A DNA stretch of 54,219 bases from contig CAZVGZ010000025.1 of the NCBI GenBank assembly GCA_964627605.1, positions 1 to 54,219 on the forward strand, given 5' to 3'. Source of the stretch: CAZVGZ01 sp964627605. GTDB lineage: Bacteria; Latescibacterota; MWCZ01; CAZVGZ01. Below the pieces are notes generated by a model that saw nothing but the letters and a program-made list of their open reading frames with translations, made no database searches and was not told the DNA's origin. This document shows, piece after piece, positions 25,781 through 33,728 of the stretch (position 1 is the stretch's first letter; every line of letters begins with the position of its first letter). Position numbers and translations under genes: made by a program.

Positions 25781-26764
25781 ATGCCGGATATCACCCGCTG
25801 GGGTATACTGGGCACAGGTTCCATCGCCCACAAGTTCGCCGCAGGACTCACCTCGGTCACCGACGCCACACTGGCAGCCGTCGGCTCCAGAGCGCAGGAG
25901 ACCGCCGACGCTTTCGGCGATGAGTTTGATGTAGCCAACCGCCACTCCACCTACGAAGCGCTCGCCCAAGACCCGAACGTAGACGCGATCTACGTCTCGA
26001 CCCCGCACCCGTTTCACCAAGAGAACACCATCCTCTGCCTTGAGGCTGGCAAAGCCGTCCTCTGTGAAAAACCTTTCGCCATCAACGCTGAGGGCGCTAG
26101 AAGAATGATGGCGGTCGCTAAAGACAACGGCGTGTTTTTGATGGAGGCTATGTGGACTCGGTTTGTGCCGTTGATGGTCGAAGTGAGGAAGATCATCGTC
26201 GAAGGGCGCATAGGCGAGGTGCGGATGTGTCAGGCTGACTTCGGATTTCGAGCAGGGATCAACCCAGAGGGCAGGTTGTTTGATCCAGCACTTGGCGGTG
26301 GGGCGCTTCTTGATGTGGGAGTCTACCCGGTCTCGTTCGCATCGATGGTGATGCGCAAAATCCCCACGAGAGTCACCGGGTTTGCCGAGATCGGCGAGAC
26401 CGGCGTAGACGAACAGGCTGGAATGGTGTTGGGATACGGCGGCGGTGAGATCGCGGTTCTTTCCACAGCGGTACGGACAAACACCTCAGGCGAAGCGCGC
26501 ATCTGGGGTACAGAGGGCAAAATAGAGATCGGCCCAAGGTTCTGGTGCCCCGACACCGCAGAACTTACAGTCGGTGGCGATACTCAAACGCTCAACATCC
26601 CCTATGAAGGCAACGGCTACAACTACGAAGCGATGCATGTCGCCGAGTGTCTTAGAGAAGGAAAAACGGAGAGTGACGTGCTTACTCTTGGCGAGACTAT
26701 CACGATCATGGAGACGATGGACGGGCTGCGAGGCAAGTGGGGTCTCAAGTACCCGATGGAATAG
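25781..26764 (+). CDS. Gfo/Idh/MocA-family oxidoreductase
   Basis: A 327-residue NAD(P)-dependent oxidoreductase from ATG 25781 (GAAGGAG upstream). The N-terminus WGILGTGSIAHKF is the cofactor loop, VLCEKPFA holds the conserved Lys and Pro, and GGGALLDVGVYPVSFASMV the substrate-side motif. The pattern resembles dihydrodiol/xylose dehydrogenase-type members. It is complete, unlike the first family member at 824. It stands alone between the serpin and the oppositely oriented reductase operon. Confidence 0.92.
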   Translation: MPDITRWGILGTGSIAHKFAAGLTSVTDATLAAVGSRAQETADAFGDEFDVANRHSTYEALAQDPNVDAIYVSTPHPFHQENTILCLEAGKAVLCEKPFAINAEGARRMMAVAKDNGVFLMEAMWTRFVPLMVEVRKIIVEGRIGEVRMCQADFGFRAGINPEGRLFDPALGGGALLDVGVYPVSFASMVMRKIPTRVTGFAEIGETGVDEQAGMVLGYGGGEIAVLSTAVRTNTSGEARIWGTEGKIEIGPRFWCPDTAELTVGGDTQTLNIPYEGNGYNYEAMHVAECLREGKTESDVLTLGETITIMETMDGLRGKWGLKYPME

Positions 26765-26854
26765 CTCCAGCAGATTGCAGCAGACATCGTATGGGCCCGG
26801 TCCCTTCAGACTGCGCCCATATTTTTTTGCCAATCCGCCAACCCGATGGGAGCA

Positions 26855-28027
26855 TCAGAATGCCAGTCGTGCCACATCCAGAAGCAGTCTGGGCTGATTG
26901 ATGGCAGCGGCTTTAAATATCTGCCGAAGCGTTCTCTGGTCTGGTTCCAGACCGTTGATCAGCTTCGAGATCGCGTTGATCCGCTCGTCTGGCAGACCAA
27001 ACACCCACTCCTTGAGCCGGTAGTATCTCCTACCGGTCTTGCCCCAACTCGAGTCCCATTCACTCTGGTATTTTTTTAGAACTTTCTTGGACGTGTCCCC
27101 TGATCTGATCGCCTCTTCGGCAACACCAGCAGCAATCCGCGCCGCTTTCATGGCATTTATTATCCCACCACCGGTGAGCGGGTTGGCTTGATGCGCAGCA
27201 TCGCCCACCAGCATCAGACCGTCAGCGACGAAATCCTTGACTCCACCGGTGCATGAGATGCCACCCATCATCCGGCCCAACCGCGACGCGTTCGGGAAGT
27301 GCGTGGCTATCATTCGATCCAAAAACTCGAACGGGTTGTTGTCCCGTGAATACTGACCGGAGATCCCAAGCCCTACATTCGCTGTCCGGTTGCCTTTGGG
27401 AAACACCCAGAAATAGCCTCCAGGTGCCACATTAGAGCCAAACCAGATTTGACAGAGGTCCTCATCAACATCCAGATTTCCCAAGAGATACTGCGCGCCT
27501 GACTCCATATCATGCGGAAGAGCGTCAGTCTTTAGCCCCCACCACCGGCCCACTCGCGATTCGGTACCATCAGCACCGATTACGAGCCTAGCTTCAACCA
27601 AATCTCCACCAGCCAGCTCAAGCACGTAGCGATCATCTCTCCTATGCGCCCCGTTTACATGCGCGTCAGTGACGATCCTCGCCCCGGCTGCGGCGGCGTC
27701 CTCAGCGACCTTTTTGTCGAACACTTTGCGATCAAGCACATAGCCATGGTCCTCGCCGCAGACTTTGACCGATGACCCATCTGGAGCGACTAAGAGATAG
27801 TTGCTAAGCGTCTGGCGCACAAAAAGCGGATCGGGCTCGTAAAACTCCTTGAGACCCATCACCCCGACACCCTCAGCGCATCTCACAGGTGCACCAATAT
27901 CGGGGTCTTTTTCGAATAGAACGGTCTCCAAGCCCCTATCGGCACACTCTTTCGCCGCCCAGCAACCGCCAGGCCCCCCACCGACGATGGCCACATCGAC
28001 TGTGCTGTCAACAACAGGCTTTATCAT
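26855..28027 (-). CDS. Geranylgeranyl reductase-family flavoprotein
   Basis: A 390-residue FAD enzyme that saturates prenyl chains of chlorophylls, quinones or archaeal lipids. The FAD loop is VAIVGGGPGGCWAAKEC, followed by GAPVRCAEGVG with the conserved Cys typical of archaeal-type reductases, ADGTESRVGRWWG, and the second FAD motif MLVGDAAHQANPLTGGGI. It overlaps the ferredoxin gene by four bases and is the last gene of a four-gene operon with a UbiA-type prenyltransferase. The ferredoxin is the likely electron donor, as reported for archaeal family members. The acceptor lipid is unknown. Confidence 0.93.
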   Translation of the reverse strand: MIKPVVDSTVDVAIVGGGPGGCWAAKECADRGLETVLFEKDPDIGAPVRCAEGVGVMGLKEFYEPDPLFVRQTLSNYLLVAPDGSSVKVCGEDHGYVLDRKVFDKKVAEDAAAAGARIVTDAHVNGAHRRDDRYVLELAGGDLVEARLVIGADGTESRVGRWWGLKTDALPHDMESGAQYLLGNLDVDEDLCQIWFGSNVAPGGYFWVFPKGNRTANVGLGISGQYSRDNNPFEFLDRMIATHFPNASRLGRMMGGISCTGGVKDFVADGLMLVGDAAHQANPLTGGGIINAMKAARIAAGVAEEAIRSGDTSKKVLKKYQSEWDSSWGKTGRRYYRLKEWVFGLPDERINAISKLINGLEPDQRTLRQIFKAAAINQPRLLLDVARLAF

Positions 28028-28269
28028 GCGCTCACCCTCGTCGCCTGCCGCGCATTGAAGGCCTCTTTGGCCTGTCGCGCCTTTTCAGGGGTCAGAGTGA
28101 TTTCACCAGCCAACGACCGCGAAGGACATACATCGACACATCGCATGCAGTCGATGCAGATACCCGAGTCCACAGCCAGGTCGGCCCGGCTCAACTCTAT
28201 GCAGTCAACAGGGCAAACTCCTACGCATACACCGCAGAAATCACAAGTTGCCCGCTCAAAAAATATCAT
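28024..28269 (-). CDS. 2x[4Fe-4S] ferredoxin
   Basis: An 81-residue ferredoxin with two complete cluster motifs, CDFCGVCVGVCP at about 9-20 and CIDCMRCVDVCP at about 38-49, each C-x2-C-x2-C-x3-C-P. An unusual C-terminal extension of about 30 residues is charged and helical (TPEKARQAKEAFNARQ) and could dock on the reductase. Its stop overlaps the start of the reductase gene (ATGA). Its place between the UbiA and reductase genes suggests a dedicated electron carrier. Confidence 0.93.
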   Translation of the reverse strand: MIFFERATCDFCGVCVGVCPVDCIELSRADLAVDSGICIDCMRCVDVCPSRSLAGEITLTPEKARQAKEAFNARQATRVSA

Positions 28270-28308
28270 TACGGTCTCAGAGTAGAGGCTGTAATTATTT
28301 ACACCAGA

Positions 28309-29265
28309 CTACGCTTTCTGACCGGCATCCAGCAGCACCGGATATCTCTTTTGAAATCTGCGCGAATAGTAGACCCGCGCAGCAACAAACGTAACCCCCG
28401 CCATCACCAGCAACGGCGGCCATCTAAGCGCCACCGTCAGCGCCAACACCCCGACAGACACCTTGGCGATAGCACCAGCACCAACTTTGGTATAGTAGAC
28501 GTCCCACCCCATCAGCGCCAGCGTAACACACGCCGCAAGGGCCATCCACACATCTCCTAACACCGCTCCTCCTATCGCCGCACATGAGCAGCATCCCGAC
28601 GCCCACCGCTTAGCGGATCTGATTCCGCTTGCAACCGCCAGCGTGTTTTTGCCGCTAGCTCTGTCGCCCTCGTGATCGACCACTGTCGTCAGAATAAACG
28701 TACACCCAACCGCCAGACCGTAGGGCACTGATGCCCAAGCTCCGGCGAGTGAGCCTCCCCCGGCTGCCATCCAGCCAGCGACAAACGTAAGCGAACCGTG
28801 ACCAACGATGTTAGCCAAAAGACCAACGTACGGCCGGTCTTTCCACGACCACCTCTTGTGATTGTACAACACACCTAGACACATACCCATCCCGTACACC
28901 ACTATCCGCTGGGTATCCATCGACGCCCAAACCCCAGCAACCACCCACGCCAAGCCCATCCATAGCCATGCCGACCGCACACTAACGATACCCAACGGCA
29001 GGAGGAACAGCTTGCGGTTGATGCGGTCGCCATCTATATCCTCAATCTGATTGTGGATGTAGATACCACCGACAAGCAGGCTGAAAGCGAACAGACCGAA
29101 TCCCGGGGTAACGCCACCCGCCAGCACGAATCCGGCCAGATATATCGTCCAGACCGGGCCCAATAGCACCGGTCGAAAAAGAAACAATGGATCAGCCCAT
29201 GCCAACAACGGCTTGGTAATTGGGGTGTTGGCGACGGCAGCAACTTTGGGAACGGTCGTGCTCAC
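28309..29265 (-). CDS. UbiA-family prenyltransferase
   Basis: A 318-residue polytopic membrane enzyme with about nine hydrophobic helices. The two Asp-rich motifs that bind prenyl diphosphate through magnesium are NQIEDIDGDRINRK and DHEGDRASGKNT. Family members make quinones, chlorophyll, heme O or archaeal ether lipids; the motif spacing does not decide between them. It overlaps the end of the RNase R gene by four bases, and the ferredoxin and geranylgeranyl reductase genes follow, so a prenyl group is probably attached and then hydrogenated. Confidence 0.93.
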   Translation of the reverse strand: MSTTVPKVAAVANTPITKPLLAWADPLFLFRPVLLGPVWTIYLAGFVLAGGVTPGFGLFAFSLLVGGIYIHNQIEDIDGDRINRKLFLLPLGIVSVRSAWLWMGLAWVVAGVWASMDTQRIVVYGMGMCLGVLYNHKRWSWKDRPYVGLLANIVGHGSLTFVAGWMAAGGGSLAGAWASVPYGLAVGCTFILTTVVDHEGDRASGKNTLAVASGIRSAKRWASGCCSCAAIGGAVLGDVWMALAACVTLALMGWDVYYTKVGAGAIAKVSVGVLALTVALRWPPLLVMAGVTFVAARVYYSRRFQKRYPVLLDAGQKA

Positions 29266-31532
29266 CGCTTTGTACCCCGGCGGGAACGGGACCTTTTCTT
29301 GGACGTGCCACCGCCTGCTTTTCTGCCTCTGTGTTTTCCTGATTTAGGATCGCGGCTAGGACGTTTATTCCTTGAGACCGGCTGCTGAACCCGATCATTC
29401 CCTCGACGCTTTGGCAGCTCAGTAGGAACCAGGTCAAGCCTTCTGGCATCACGATCCACCCGGGCGATCTTGACTGTCATCGTGTCGCCAAGAGCAATCA
29501 CGGTTCTAGTGCGGCTGCCGATCAACCGCAGATGAATGTCATCAAAACTGTAAAAATCTTTATCGAGATCATTGATATGCACAAGCCCCTCGGCGAGAGA
29601 CTCAGTCAGTCGCACAAAGCAACCAAACCTCTTGACCCCTACAACCGTGCCCTCCATCTCATCACCCAACCGACTTTCCAAGAACTCCAGTTGCTTGGCC
29701 TTTATCGCCTCTCGTTCTGCCGCTTCAGCGGTCTTCTCTTTCTCTGAGCTGTGCGCACCTATCTCTTCCAAAATCCCGGAGCTGTACCGCTCGCCATCGC
29801 CATCAATGAGAAAACCCAACTGCCGATGGGTCGTCATATCTGGATATCGGCGAATAGGCGATGTGAAGTGGCTATAGGTCTTGGCAGCCAACCCGAAATG
29901 CCCTGAGTTGGTGGGCGTGTATCGGGCCTTGGACATCGAACGCAGGACTGAGGTGACCACGACGCTTTCTGCTGGCTTCCCCCTATATGTATCCACCAGT
30001 TCCTGAACCGCTTTGGGAGTTATGTTTTTGGGTAGCAGCACCCCCTGTCCCAAGGCTTTGATTAGCGAATTCAGATCCGAGATTCTTTCAGGCGACGGCG
30101 GTTCGTGGACGCGATAGAGGGTCGGTATCTCCTCCTCAGTGAGTTTTTCGGCAACCAGCCTGTTTGCAAGCAGCATGAACTCTTCGATGAGCTCGTGGCT
30201 TTGGAGATGCTCGGCGTGAGTAACCGCCTCAATCTGACCATCATCACCAAAAATCACCACCGGCTCAGGCAGGTCGAACTCAATTGACCCTTCCTTGCGC
30301 CGTCTCTGCCTTAGCGTCTGCGCTAAAGCATGAAGCTGCCCTATCGACTCAGCGAACCCGCTCGCCGGACTGTCCTCTGCATTGGTGCCGTCGATAACCT
30401 CTTGAGCCTCTTCGTAGCTCAGTTTAGCGCCGCTATTAATCACACTTCTGACAAACCTGACCGATGTGACGCCTCCGCCACCGTCCAGATCGGCGATAGC
30501 CGACATCGTCAACCTGTCAACTCCTGGCCTGAGCGAACAGACATCGGATGGCAGCGACTCTGGAAGCATGTGAATCACTTCGCCTGGAAGATAGACACTT
30601 GTGCTGCGTTCGCTGGCCTCCAAATCCACCGGCGATCCAGGCTTTATGTAGTGGGTAACATCGGCGATGTGAATCCCAACTCGCGCCAACCCATCGTCGG
30701 TCCACTCCAGCGACAGTGCATCGTCCATATCAGCAGCGGTTTTGGGGTCGATGGTAAACGTCGGCACGTCACGAAGATCGGTTCTAGAAGCGATCTCCTG
30801 GGGCTCTATATCGGAAACGATTCCAGCGGCGTGTGCAATCGCTTCAGAGCTGTACGCGCGGGAGAGCGAGAACGTGTGGACGATCGACTCGATATCTACT
30901 CCAGGATCGCCCAACTCTCCCAACACCTGGGTTATCTGTCCTGAAAGACCCGTTCCCGCTTCTGGCGGGTCCAGCTCCACAACAACCTTCGCTCCTGACG
31001 GGCATGGGATGCCCTCAGGGACCGCTACTGTCACCATCTGCTTTATCGCAGGGTCGTCTGGCCCAACCCATCCTTCATCGCCCACTGACGTGAACGCACC
31101 AACCAGCCGCGTCATCCCACGCTCGGCCACTCCAAGTACGCGCCCCTCTGGCCCGCCCCTCCGCCCATCCCTCTTTACTATCTGCACAACAACGGTATCG
31201 CCGTTAATAGCCGATGACATACGGTTTGATGCCACGTAGACATCTTTGCTCGATCCCTCAGACACCACAAAACCGAACCCTTTGTCAACTACATGCAGAC
31301 GCCCGACTAAGTGCCCACGGCCTGTTGTCTCCCGCCAGTGGTCAGGGCTGTCTGTCACCACAGCTCCCACGCGCCTTAGATGCGCCATCGCCTCAAGGAA
31401 CACCTCGCGGTGGTCCTCTTCGAGTCTCAGACCATCAAACAGGGCGTCGGTAGTTGCTCCGCGTTTTGACCCCAGAAGCAGCGACAGCACCGCCTCAGCC
31501 AACCGGTCAGCCTCAAGATTGGGCTTATTCAT
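29262..31532 (-). CDS. rnr: Ribonuclease R
   Basis: A 3'-to-5' exoribonuclease of about 756 residues. Domains in order: N-terminal winged-helix (LLLGSKRGATTDALFDGL), cold-shock OB folds (GFGFVVSEGSSKDVYV), the RNB catalytic core with TIDPKTAADMDDALSLEW carrying the metal Asp residues, then an S1 domain (EGTVVGVKRFGCFVRLTE). A Lys/Arg-rich tail of about 45 residues follows, as in RNase R for structured RNA. ATG 31532 is preferred over an in-frame GTG at 31568 that lies beside the terminator of the previous gene. It is the first gene of the operon with ubiA-like, ferredoxin and reductase. Confidence 0.95.
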   Translation of the reverse strand: MNKPNLEADRLAEAVLSLLLGSKRGATTDALFDGLRLEEDHREVFLEAMAHLRRVGAVVTDSPDHWRETTGRGHLVGRLHVVDKGFGFVVSEGSSKDVYVASNRMSSAINGDTVVVQIVKRDGRRGGPEGRVLGVAERGMTRLVGAFTSVGDEGWVGPDDPAIKQMVTVAVPEGIPCPSGAKVVVELDPPEAGTGLSGQITQVLGELGDPGVDIESIVHTFSLSRAYSSEAIAHAAGIVSDIEPQEIASRTDLRDVPTFTIDPKTAADMDDALSLEWTDDGLARVGIHIADVTHYIKPGSPVDLEASERSTSVYLPGEVIHMLPESLPSDVCSLRPGVDRLTMSAIADLDGGGGVTSVRFVRSVINSGAKLSYEEAQEVIDGTNAEDSPASGFAESIGQLHALAQTLRQRRRKEGSIEFDLPEPVVIFGDDGQIEAVTHAEHLQSHELIEEFMLLANRLVAEKLTEEEIPTLYRVHEPPSPERISDLNSLIKALGQGVLLPKNITPKAVQELVDTYRGKPAESVVVTSVLRSMSKARYTPTNSGHFGLAAKTYSHFTSPIRRYPDMTTHRQLGFLIDGDGERYSSGILEEIGAHSSEKEKTAEAAEREAIKAKQLEFLESRLGDEMEGTVVGVKRFGCFVRLTESLAEGLVHINDLDKDFYSFDDIHLRLIGSRTRTVIALGDTMTVKIARVDRDARRLDLVPTELPKRRGNDRVQQPVSRNKRPSRDPKSGKHRGRKAGGGTSKKRSRSRRGTKR

Positions 31533-31554
31533 AAATTTCAAATACCTATAAACG

Positions 31555-31583
31555 TAAAAAGGGGGCACGGCGGATCATGCCCC
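31555..31583 (-). terminator. Terminator between the Cys-rich gene and rnr
   Basis: On the minus strand GGGGCA (31583-31578), a ten-base loop, TGCCCC (31567-31562), then a run of five T (31560-31556). It would separate the upstream small gene from rnr. Confidence 0.65.
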
Positions 31584-31626
31584 ATCGAATTCAACTGTAT
31601 GTCGGACCCAAGTTGGGTATATGGAT

Positions 31627-32076
31627 TCAGGCCGCAGCGCTCAAATCGTGTTCCAATGCGTATGCAAGCGTACTAAGAGCGACGACCCATTTGTGGCAGA
31701 GCTCCGATTGTCCGCACACGCATCCAGCGGGGTTCACGTCGTGCTCTTCACCTAAGAAGTCGTCCAACCACCGACCGACGACCAAGTCCTGTGTCAGGTC
31801 GTTGATCGTGTCCAGATTCCGTTTTCCCCTCTGGAACATGCACAACCCTTTTACCGCAGGGCTGTCCATTGGAAGCAGCACCGAAGCCGACTCGATCATG
31901 TGCCGCCCTTCGCGTTCCTCAATAACACAGATCAGATCGGCAGAGAAGGTCCAACCCATGTTGCAGCAGGTCGAACCCTCATAGAGAAACCGACACCTTA
32001 GCCGGTTGTCCCCATCGTCTGTAATCGCGAGGTCTTGGGCGGCCCACTTTGCCAACGCCGCTTCGGCGATCTTCAT
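31627..32076 (-). CDS. Cysteine-rich protein of unknown function, SWIM-like tail
   Basis: 149 residues, not recognised as a whole. It has several Cys residues: CRFLYEGSTCC near 28-38 and, towards the end, NPAGCVCGQSELCHKWVVAL. The latter resembles a SWIM zinc finger (C-x-C...C-x-H followed by a hydrophobic helix), but here Cys and His are adjacent, so the match is imperfect. The LDTINDLTQDLVVGRW stretch is helical. It ends 44 bases before a terminator and is upstream of rnr on the same strand. It is probably a real gene because its composition matches its neighbours. Confidence 0.6.
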   Translation of the reverse strand: MKIAEAALAKWAAQDLAITDDGDNRLRCRFLYEGSTCCNMGWTFSADLICVIEEREGRHMIESASVLLPMDSPAVKGLCMFQRGKRNLDTINDLTQDLVVGRWLDDFLGEEHDVNPAGCVCGQSELCHKWVVALSTLAYALEHDLSAAA

Positions 32077-32229
32077 TCACGTATCCCGTATAACATCTAT
32101 CAGCAGCAGCGTCAGTCGCTTGGTATCCCCTCTACAAGATACACATAAAATCTACGGTCTGAGGGTCGAAATAACAAATGCTGGGTAGTGTTGGGGGTTC
32201 TGAAGGAGCTGATCTCTTGTGTGGTCGCC

Positions 32230-33039
32230 TCAACCAAGCGCGATGGGCTCACCGAATTCGGGTACGCCCGCCAGGTGCGGCGAACTATGTGCATCCACCT
32301 CTTCGGCAATAAGTTGAAGTTGACCACGCACAGCGACCACTTCGCCTATCACCACTACCGCAGGCGGCTTGATGTCCTCGTTGGTGCAGATGTCGGCGAT
32401 GTCGCCAAGTGTGCCGATTACAAGGCGTTGCTCCTTGAGTGTTCCGCGTTCGATAACAGCCGCAGGTGTGTCTGAGTTTCGGCCGTAGGACAATATCTTC
32501 TCGGCCACCGACCCCAAACGGCCCACCCCCATCAACACCACCACCGTGTCTATTTTGGCCAGAGCATCCCAGCGCTGCGCATCGTGATCCACAGCCCGGT
32601 GAGCCGTCACCACCGCGAACGCACCCGACACGCCCCTGTGGGTCAGCGGAATCCCGACCCCTGAGGGAACCGCGAGCGCGCTAGAGATTCCAGGCACAAC
32701 TTCGCACGCCACCCCAGCCTTGGTGCAGGCGGCAATCTCCTCGCCACCTCGCCCAAATACAAACGGATCGCCACCCTTGAGCCTAACCACTGTCGCGCCA
32801 TTTTGGGCATGCTGCACCAGCAGGTCGTTGATAGAATCCTGACCTACGCTTGGCCGCCCTGGCGTTTTGCCAACGGCTATCCGCTTGCAGCCTTCGGGAG
32901 TCTCATCCAGAAGTTCAAGCGACACCAAGCGGTCATAGACGACGACGTCAGCCGTTCTTAGGCATCGTAGCCCACGAACCGTAATAAGCTCCGGGTCACC
33001 GGGGCCCGCACCGACAAGCACTACCCTTCCTTGAGTCAC
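32230..33039 (-). CDS. cobA: Uroporphyrinogen-III C-methyltransferase
   Basis: SUMT methylates uroporphyrinogen III twice with SAM to give precorrin-2, the first step toward siroheme and cobalamin. The family start VVLVGAGPGDPELITVRGL, then VVRLKGGDPFVFGRGGEE, VPGISSALAVPSGVGIPLTH and VVLMGVGRLG are all present. It is 269 residues, single-domain. Its start overlaps the end of the precorrin-2 dehydrogenase gene by four bases. With the sulfate genes upstream it most likely serves the siroheme of a sulfite reductase encoded outside the window. Confidence 0.95.
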   Translation of the reverse strand: MTQGRVVLVGAGPGDPELITVRGLRCLRTADVVVYDRLVSLELLDETPEGCKRIAVGKTPGRPSVGQDSINDLLVQHAQNGATVVRLKGGDPFVFGRGGEEIAACTKAGVACEVVPGISSALAVPSGVGIPLTHRGVSGAFAVVTAHRAVDHDAQRWDALAKIDTVVVLMGVGRLGSVAEKILSYGRNSDTPAAVIERGTLKEQRLVIGTLGDIADICTNEDIKPPAVVVIGEVVAVRGQLQLIAEEVDAHSSPHLAGVPEFGEPIALG

Positions 33040-33722
33040 TTACTTTCCACCATCTCGTCTTGTGGGGTCTGACTATCAAAATCAACGCCCAGATGGTCAG
33101 CAAACCGCTGTTTTGCGCCCGTCTCATCGCCTTCCCTCAGCAGATCAAAAACGTCCGAATCAACCAGCCTATACCAGCGTTTGGTCCGGCTGACAGGATC
33201 GACATCGCTCTCAAGCAGCCGATTTCTAATGGAACCGGCCCAGTCAAGGAATAGGGCATGCTCTTCGCCGATCACCCACTCGAGGAATTTTTTGAGCCTC
33301 GCTGCAAACGCTGGTACTTTGCCGCTAGTTGATATCGCAACAGTGAGATCGCCTTTTCGAACGACTGACGGAGCGATGAACCCGCATCGCTCAGGGTCGT
33401 CAACCACATTTACCAATATCTGCCTCTCACGGGCCTCACCCGCCACCGCGTCGTTGACCTCAACATCTGGGGTCGCCGAGATCACCAAAAAAGCGGAGTC
33501 CAGGTCGCCAGATTCGTACGGCCTATTAAGGTGGTTGATTCTGCCTGACCGGGCGAGGTCAGACAGCCGTGCGGTCAGGTCTGGCGCAATGACGGTTACG
33601 ACGGCACCAGCTTCAAGGAGAGAATCAATTTTACGCTCAGCAACCACACCACCGCCCACCACCACGCAGTTGCGAGAGTCTATATTGAGACTGATCGGAT
33701 AGTAGACCACTTTCTGATCCAC
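33036..33722 (-). CDS. Precorrin-2 dehydrogenase / siroheme synthase N-terminal type
   Basis: A 228-residue Met8/CysG-N protein that oxidises precorrin-2 with NAD and may insert iron to give siroheme. Recognisable parts are YPISLNIDSRNCVVVGGGVVAE (cofactor loop), VNVVDDPERCGFIAPSVV and the ISTSGKVPAFAARLK region of the chelatase-type domain. The C-terminal 60 residues are less conserved. It lies 6 bases after the sat/cysC gene and overlaps SUMT, so the genes are one operon; together they replace a full-length CysG. Confidence 0.92.
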   Translation of the reverse strand: MDQKVVYYPISLNIDSRNCVVVGGGVVAERKIDSLLEAGAVVTVIAPDLTARLSDLARSGRINHLNRPYESGDLDSAFLVISATPDVEVNDAVAGEARERQILVNVVDDPERCGFIAPSVVRKGDLTVAISTSGKVPAFAARLKKFLEWVIGEEHALFLDWAGSIRNRLLESDVDPVSRTKRWYRLVDSDVFDLLREGDETGAKQRFADHLGVDFDSQTPQDEMVESK

Positions 33723-33728
33723 CGGTTT

